Shown here piece after piece: positions 59,626-64,000 of a stretch of 64,000 nt of DNA; the stretch's first letter is position 1; the number at the start of each line of letters is the position of its first letter. A program made the translations under genes and the position numbers. The notes under the pieces were generated by a model. It was not told where the DNA came from. It did no database searches and was given only the letters and a program-made list of their open reading frames with translations. Where the stretch lies: NCBI GenBank assembly GCA_947629525.1, contig CANREB010000002.1, positions 62,001-126,000 on the forward strand, given 5' to 3'. The DNA comes from an uncultured Lachnospiraceae bacterium. GTDB lineage: Bacteria > Bacillota > Clostridia > Lachnospirales > Lachnospiraceae.

Positions 59626-59653
59626 ATTATACCATATATTGAGAATACGTCAA
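59626..59653 (-). promoter_or_regulatory. Putative promoter of rpsU
   Basis: Minus-strand TTGACG (59648-59653), 16 bp, TATAAT (59626-59631) with a TG just upstream of the -10 box. It lies in the 133-bp spacer after alaS. Confidence 0.75.
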
Positions 59654-59683
59654 CAGTTTTTTGGAAAATTATTTTAATTAAAA

Positions 59684-62344
59684 TTATTTTAATTGTGCCT
59701 CAAAAACTGTTTTTGCCTCCTCGACTGCCTTATCAATGCCCTCAGGATTTTTGCCTCCTGCCTGTGCCATATTTGGACGTCCGCCGCCACCGCCGCCTAC
59801 CGTGGCTGCGATAGCCTTTATGAGATTACCCGCGTGGGCGCCTTTTGCCATAGCGCCGTCAGTCGCCATCGCTACAAGATTGACTTTGCCGTCAACGCCC
59901 GACGCAAGCACAACCATGCCTTCGCCAAGCTTGCCTTTTAACTGATCGCCTAAATCTCTCAGACCGTTCATATCCACGCCGTCAACCCGTGCCGCAAGAA
60001 GCTTCACGCCTTTTACCTCAACGACCTTGTCCATAACATCGCCGAGCGCATCTTTTGCCGCCTTGCTCTTTAAGGACTCATTCTCGCTCTGCAGTGCCTT
60101 GACCTCCGCCATAAGATGTTCAAGCCTCTCCACAATGCCTGACGGTGCAGTCTTTACTATCTTGGCACACTTTTCAAGCTCTTCCTCCAGATTTTTATAA
60201 TATCTGAACACGCCGTTTCCGGTAAGCGCTTCTATTCTTCTTACGCCCGATGCCACACCGCTCTCGGAAATAATCTTAAACGCCATTATAGCACCTGTGT
60301 TCCCGACATGTGTGCCGCCGCACAGCTCTGTAGAGAAATCTCCCATCTTTACTACTCTTACGGTCTCACCGTACTTTTCGCCGAAGAGAGCCATCGCGCC
60401 CGTCTTTTTAGCCTCTTCAAGCGTCATTACCTCTGTTGTCACATTCAGATTGCACGCAATCTGCTCTATTACCATCTGCTCTACCTTTTCAAGCTCCTGT
60501 GCGGTCATAGCCTGAAAATGAGTGAAGTCAAACCTTAATCTGTCCTCATTCACGAACGAACCCGCCTGCTCTACATGAGTGCCAAGCACTGTCCTTAAAG
60601 CCTTCTGCAGAAGATGTGTCGCGCTGTGGTTTTTACATGTGTCTGCACGCTTTGCCTCGTTTACGCTGAGCGTCACATTGTCGCCAAGCCTGAACATTCC
60701 CTTTGTGACAACGCCTACGTGGCCTACTTTGCCGCCAAGAAGTTTAACAGTGTCCTTTACTTCAAACTCGGCATTATCGCCAAGCGTAATGATGCCTGTG
60801 TCGGCTTCCTGACCGCCCATTGTGGCATAAAACGGCGTTTCTTCCACTATGACAGTACCCGTCTGTCCGTCGGTGAGCGCCTCAACTACCTCGTCCTCAG
60901 TAGTAAGCGCCGTCACTTTTGAAGTGTATGTAAGCTTATCGTAACCTACAAAAACAGTAGTTATTGACGGATCAAGCGACTCATAGACAGTCACGTCCGC
61001 GCCCATATAATTTGTTACTTTGCGCGCTTTTCTTGCTGCTTCTTTCTGCTCTTTCATCGCCGCCTTAAAGCCGTCCTCATCAACGCCAAAGCCCTTTTCC
61101 TCCAATATCTCTATCGTAAGGTCAAGCGGGAACCCGTACGTGTCATAAAGTTTAAACGCGTCGGCTCCGTCAAGCGTCTTTTTGCCCTCTTTGTTTAATT
61201 TATCCTCCATCTCGGCTAAGATAACAAGTCCCTGGTCGATAGTCTTGCTGAATTTGTCCTCTTCCTGAACAAGCACATTGAAGATAAAGTCTTTCTTCTC
61301 CTCAAGCTCGGGATATCCATCCCTGCATTCGTCAATAACAGTCTGAGCGACTTTGGTGAGGAATTTACCCTCGATGCCAAGAAGCCGTCCGTGCCTTGCC
61401 ACGCGCCTGATAAGCCGCCTGAGCACATATCCTCTGCCCTCGTTTGACGGAAGTATGCCGTCCGATATCATAAATGTTGACGAACGCATGTGATCCGTGA
61501 TAAGCCTTATCGAAACATCTTTCTTCTCGTCGGCAAGATACTCCGCGCCTGCTATCTCACATATCTTGTCCCGGATAGCTTTCATGGTATTGATATCAAA
61601 TACCGTGTCAACGTCCTGTACCACTACGGCAAGACGTTCCAAGCCCATGCCTGTATCTATGTTTTTCTGCGCAAGCTCTTCATAATGACCATGTCCGTCG
61701 CCGTCAAACTGTGTGAATACGTTGTTCCAAACCTCCATAAAGCGGTCGCAGTCACAGCCAACTTTGCAGTCGGGCTTGCCGCAGCCGTACTTTATGCCTC
61801 TGTCATAGTAGATCTCAGAGCAGGGTCCGCATGGACCCGCGCCGTGCTCCCAAAAATTATCGCACTCACCTGTCTCGGGATCGCGGTAAAAACGCGTAAT
61901 CTTCTCGGCAGGCACACCAATCTGCTTTGTCCAAATCTCGAACGCTTCATCATCCTCACAGTAAATCGAAGGATAGAGCCTATCGGGATCCAAACCTACT
62001 ACTTCAGTAAGAAACTCCCAGCTCCATGCGAGAGACTCTTTCTTAAAGTAATCTCCAAAAGAGAAATTGCCAAGCATCTCAAAGAACGTAAGATGCCTTG
62101 CCGTCTTGCCTACGTTGTCGATATCGCCCGTCCTGACACACTTCTGACATGTGGTGACACGTCTTCTCGGCGGTATCTCCTGCCCTGTAAAATAAGGCTT
62201 TAACGGCGCCATTCCCGAATTGATTATCAATAAACTGTTGTCGTTGTGCGGCACCAGTGAAAAGCTCTTCATCGCAAGATGCTCCTTGCTCTCGAAAAAC
62301 TCAAGGAACATACGCCTAAGCTCGTTTACTCCGTATTTTTTCAC
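59684..62344 (-). CDS. alaS: Alanyl-tRNA synthetase
   Basis: About 886 residues from a GTG at 62342-62344, which gives the standard start M-KKYGVNELRRMFLEFF and lies eight bases from GGAGG. The class II catalytic core (about 1-460) has TTCQKCVRTGDIDNVG and FEMLGNFSFGDYF. The editing domain has the zinc motif HSATHLLQKALR near 570 and CGGTHVGNTG near 670. The C-terminal part holds a coiled coil and the C-Ala domain (GGGGGGRPNMAQAGGKNP). All expected domains are present. It follows glyS by 26 bp. No T-box leader is visible between them. Confidence 0.98.
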   Translation of the reverse strand: MKKYGVNELRRMFLEFFESKEHLAMKSFSLVPHNDNSLLIINSGMAPLKPYFTGQEIPPRRRVTTCQKCVRTGDIDNVGKTARHLTFFEMLGNFSFGDYFKKESLAWSWEFLTEVVGLDPDRLYPSIYCEDDEAFEIWTKQIGVPAEKITRFYRDPETGECDNFWEHGAGPCGPCSEIYYDRGIKYGCGKPDCKVGCDCDRFMEVWNNVFTQFDGDGHGHYEELAQKNIDTGMGLERLAVVVQDVDTVFDINTMKAIRDKICEIAGAEYLADEKKDVSIRLITDHMRSSTFMISDGILPSNEGRGYVLRRLIRRVARHGRLLGIEGKFLTKVAQTVIDECRDGYPELEEKKDFIFNVLVQEEDKFSKTIDQGLVILAEMEDKLNKEGKKTLDGADAFKLYDTYGFPLDLTIEILEEKGFGVDEDGFKAAMKEQKEAARKARKVTNYMGADVTVYESLDPSITTVFVGYDKLTYTSKVTALTTEDEVVEALTDGQTGTVIVEETPFYATMGGQEADTGIITLGDNAEFEVKDTVKLLGGKVGHVGVVTKGMFRLGDNVTLSVNEAKRADTCKNHSATHLLQKALRTVLGTHVEQAGSFVNEDRLRFDFTHFQAMTAQELEKVEQMVIEQIACNLNVTTEVMTLEEAKKTGAMALFGEKYGETVRVVKMGDFSTELCGGTHVGNTGAIMAFKIISESGVASGVRRIEALTGNGVFRYYKNLEEELEKCAKIVKTAPSGIVERLEHLMAEVKALQSENESLKSKAAKDALGDVMDKVVEVKGVKLLAARVDGVDMNGLRDLGDQLKGKLGEGMVVLASGVDGKVNLVAMATDGAMAKGAHAGNLIKAIAATVGGGGGGRPNMAQAGGKNPEGIDKAVEEAKTVFEAQLK

Positions 62345-62370
62345 AACATTTTCCTCCACTCTCACACATA

Positions 62371-63759
62371 TTAAAAGTCAAACTTGTCCGCAAAGTAAGC
62401 GTCCAGTTCGTCGATCTTAACACGCTCCTGCTCCATTGAATCACGGAAACGTACCGTAACGGCATTGTCATTTTCCGATTCAAAATCATATGTTATGCAG
62501 AACGGCGTGCCGATCTCGTCCTGACGGCGGTATCTCTTGCCGATATTTCCCCTGTCGTCAAACTCGCAGTTATATTTCTTTGAAAGCTGTGCGTAAATCT
62601 TCTCAGCGCCCTCGTTGAGCTTCTTGCTGAGCGGAAGCACGCCTATCTTTACAGGTGCAAGCGCGGGATGAAAATGAAGCACTGTCCTCATATCGCCATC
62701 GCCCAAATCTTCCTCGTCATATGCCGCGCAGAGGAAAGCAAGCACTACTCTGTCCGCGCCGAGAGACGGTTCTATAACGTATGGTATGTATTTTTCTTTC
62801 TTCTCATCGTCAAAGTATGTCAGATCCTGACCTGACGTGTTCTGATGCTGTGTAAGGTCATAGTCCGTCCTGTCGGCGATGCCCCAAAGCTCGCCCCATC
62901 CGAAGGGGAATAAAAATTCAATATCCGTCGTCGCCTTTGAATAGAACGAAAGCTCCTCTTTCTCATGGTCACGCACACGCATCTCCTCGTCTTTCATGCC
63001 AAGACTCTTTAGCCAGTCGATGCAGAACTGCTTCCAGTACGCAAACCACTCCAAATCCGTGTCCGGCTCACAGAAAAACTCAAGTTCCATCTGCTCAAAC
63101 TCTCTTGTCCTGAATGTGAAGTTGCCGGGCGTTATCTCATTTCTGAACGACTTGCCTATCTGACCTATGCCGAACGGTATCTTCTTTCTCGAAGTCCTCT
63201 GAACATTTTTGAAATTCACGAAAATACCCTGCGCCGTCTCGGGTCTTAAATATACGGTATTCTTAGCGTCCTCGGTAACGCCTTGGAACGTCTTGAACAT
63301 AAGGTTGAACTGACGTATATCGGTGAAGTTGTGCTTGCCGCATGAAGGACACGGGATGTTATTGTCTTCTATGAATTTTTTCATCTTTTCCTGTGACCAT
63401 CCGTCAACGGAACCGTCAAGCGCTATATTGTTTTCAGCCGCGTAGTCCTCTATTATCTTGTCAGCGCGAAAACGCTCGTGGCACTCTTTGCAATCCATAA
63501 GCGGGTCTGAAAATCCGCCGATATGACCTGATGCGACCCATGTCTGAGGGTTCATCAGTATTGCACAGTCAACGCCCACATTGTAAGGATTTTCCATGAT
63601 GAACTTCTGCCACCATGCTTTTTTTACATTGTTCTTAAGTTCTACTCCAAGATTGCCGTAATCCCATGTGTTCGCAAGCCCGCCGTATATCTCCGAACCC
63701 GGATATACAAAACCTCTTGCCTTTGAAAGATTAACGATTTTTTCAAGTGTCTTTTCCAT
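62371..63759 (-). CDS. glyS: Glycyl-tRNA synthetase (alpha2 type)
   Basis: About 462 residues from the ATG at 63757-63759 (GGAGG 11 bases upstream); an in-frame TTG seven codons earlier overlaps the ribosome site. It is the single-chain, eukaryote-like alpha2 GlyRS rather than the alpha/beta form: [20 protein letters not shown] at the N-terminus, motif 2 region [13 protein letters not shown] near 205, and [16 protein letters not shown] near 285 with [18 protein letters not shown]. The anticodon domain closes the protein. Upstream gene partner is the partial frame at 63785. Confidence 0.97.
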   Translation of the reverse strand: MEKTLEKIVNLSKARGFVYPGSEIYGGLANTWDYGNLGVELKNNVKKAWWQKFIMENPYNVGVDCAILMNPQTWVASGHIGGFSDPLMDCKECHERFRADKIIEDYAAENNIALDGSVDGWSQEKMKKFIEDNNIPCPSCGKHNFTDIRQFNLMFKTFQGVTEDAKNTVYLRPETAQGIFVNFKNVQRTSRKKIPFGIGQIGKSFRNEITPGNFTFRTREFEQMELEFFCEPDTDLEWFAYWKQFCIDWLKSLGMKDEEMRVRDHEKEELSFYSKATTDIEFLFPFGWGELWGIADRTDYDLTQHQNTSGQDLTYFDDEKKEKYIPYVIEPSLGADRVVLAFLCAAYDEEDLGDGDMRTVLHFHPALAPVKIGVLPLSKKLNEGAEKIYAQLSKKYNCEFDDRGNIGKRYRRQDEIGTPFCITYDFESENDNAVTVRFRDSMEQERVKIDELDAYFADKFDF

Positions 63760-63784
63760 TTTATTACAAACCTCCAACAATTTA

Positions 63785-64000
63785 TTACCTGAATAAAACT
63801 ACAGCCGTACCGTCATTTAATGTATAGTCAACGCTTTTTCTGCTTACTGAGGAAATTCCCTCTCCCACATACAAAACATCGTCGAAGCAGTTAATTCGGA
63901 CAGGCTCTATAATGAAAGCGTCCCCTTCGTCACCGGACTCACGTTCCATAATAACGATATGGTTCCCGCCCATATTTAAAATATCCTGCTTTGATATAAC
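63785..64000 (-). CDS. C-terminal end of an unknown protein
   Basis: An open frame with no stop up to the right edge of the window, so at least 71 residues of a longer protein. Visible segments are [20 protein letters not shown], then [20 protein letters not shown] and [14 protein letters not shown] at the end. It lies 25 bp before glyS on the same strand and may share its transcript. I do not recognise the family; the short beta-rich end gives no motif. Confidence 0.5.
   Translation of the reverse strand, partial: VISKQDILNMGGNHIVIMERESGDEGDAFIIEPVRINCFDDVLYVGEGISSVSRKSVDYTLNDGTAVVLFR

Noticed and set aside
62345-62370. T-box riboswitch before alaS
   Set aside because: The spacer between glyS and alaS is 26 bases, far too short, and the spacer before glyS is also only 25 bases.

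Overview
The window looks like chromosome from an anaerobic, AT-leaning Gram-positive bacterium of the Clostridia, most likely Lachnospiraceae or a close relative. Evidence: strong AGGAGG-type ribosome sites throughout; a complete Rnf ferredoxin:NAD+ oxidoreductase operon; a biotin-dependent Na+-pumping decarboxylase cluster; an ispH gene overlapping an S1-domain gene; a SleB-type wall hydrolase; PadR and RpiR regulators; LplA/B/C-type sugar transport. Nearly all genes lie on the minus strand. I see no tRNA, rRNA, CRISPR array, insertion sequence or prophage.

Layout in coordinate order. 1-2.8 kb: deoC (5' end only), a small membrane protein, thrC and a SleB-like hydrolase. 2.9-13.6 kb: a nine-gene phosphosignalling operon read leftward from one promoter. 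It holds a zinc-ribbon transmembrane Ser/Thr kinase, a membrane-tethered metallophosphoesterase, a secreted beta-propeller, three FHA proteins (one with a PrsW-like membrane domain), two PP2C phosphatases and a VWA-FHA membrane protein. 13.7-14.5 kb: a plus-strand gene with two AP2-like domains flanking a broken HNH core. 14.5-21.0 kb: rnfCDGEAB followed by a GH25-like protein that lacks key catalytic acids. 21.1-28.6 kb: a YprB-like nuclease, cheR, an S1 protein, ispH, cmk, a flavoprotein, an RpiR regulator and a TetR regulator. 28.6-34.0 kb: the decarboxylase/transcarboxylase cluster. 34.1-38.2 kb: a D,D-carboxypeptidase, a flavin reductase-rubredoxin, a polyphosphate:AMP phosphotransferase and a YesL-like protein. 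38.3-46.4 kb: an Lpl-type ABC importer and rhaBAD. 46.5-48.4 kb: PadR plus an unusual SEDS-family membrane protein, under a promoter covered by repeated operators. 48.6-49.4 kb: an AT-rich peptidase E gene. 49.6-55.1 kb: a probable beta-1,3-glucan module (AraC regulator, GH94-type phosphorylase, GH17-like hydrolase, lipoprotein). 55.1-64 kb: scpAB, a phosphoesterase, a second D,D-carboxypeptidase, a CmpB-family membrane protein, rpsU, alaS, glyS and the end of an unknown gene.

How it fits together. Rnf and the decarboxylase cluster both suggest an ion-gradient economy: Rnf couples ferredoxin oxidation to ion export, and the OadB subunit couples decarboxylation to Na+ export. The rhamnose and beta-glucan modules fit a gut or plant-matter saccharolytic lifestyle.

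The best candidate for an under-described system is the kinase/PP2C/FHA/VWA operon. It has writer, erasers and readers but no secretion ATPase or T6SS parts, and it contains a PrsW-like domain that seems to have lost its catalytic residues. A second strand of interest is regulatory: five copies of a short hairpin fused to the ribosome site of unrelated genes, and three PadR operators around a consensus promoter. All functions are read from motifs and context; no database search was run.
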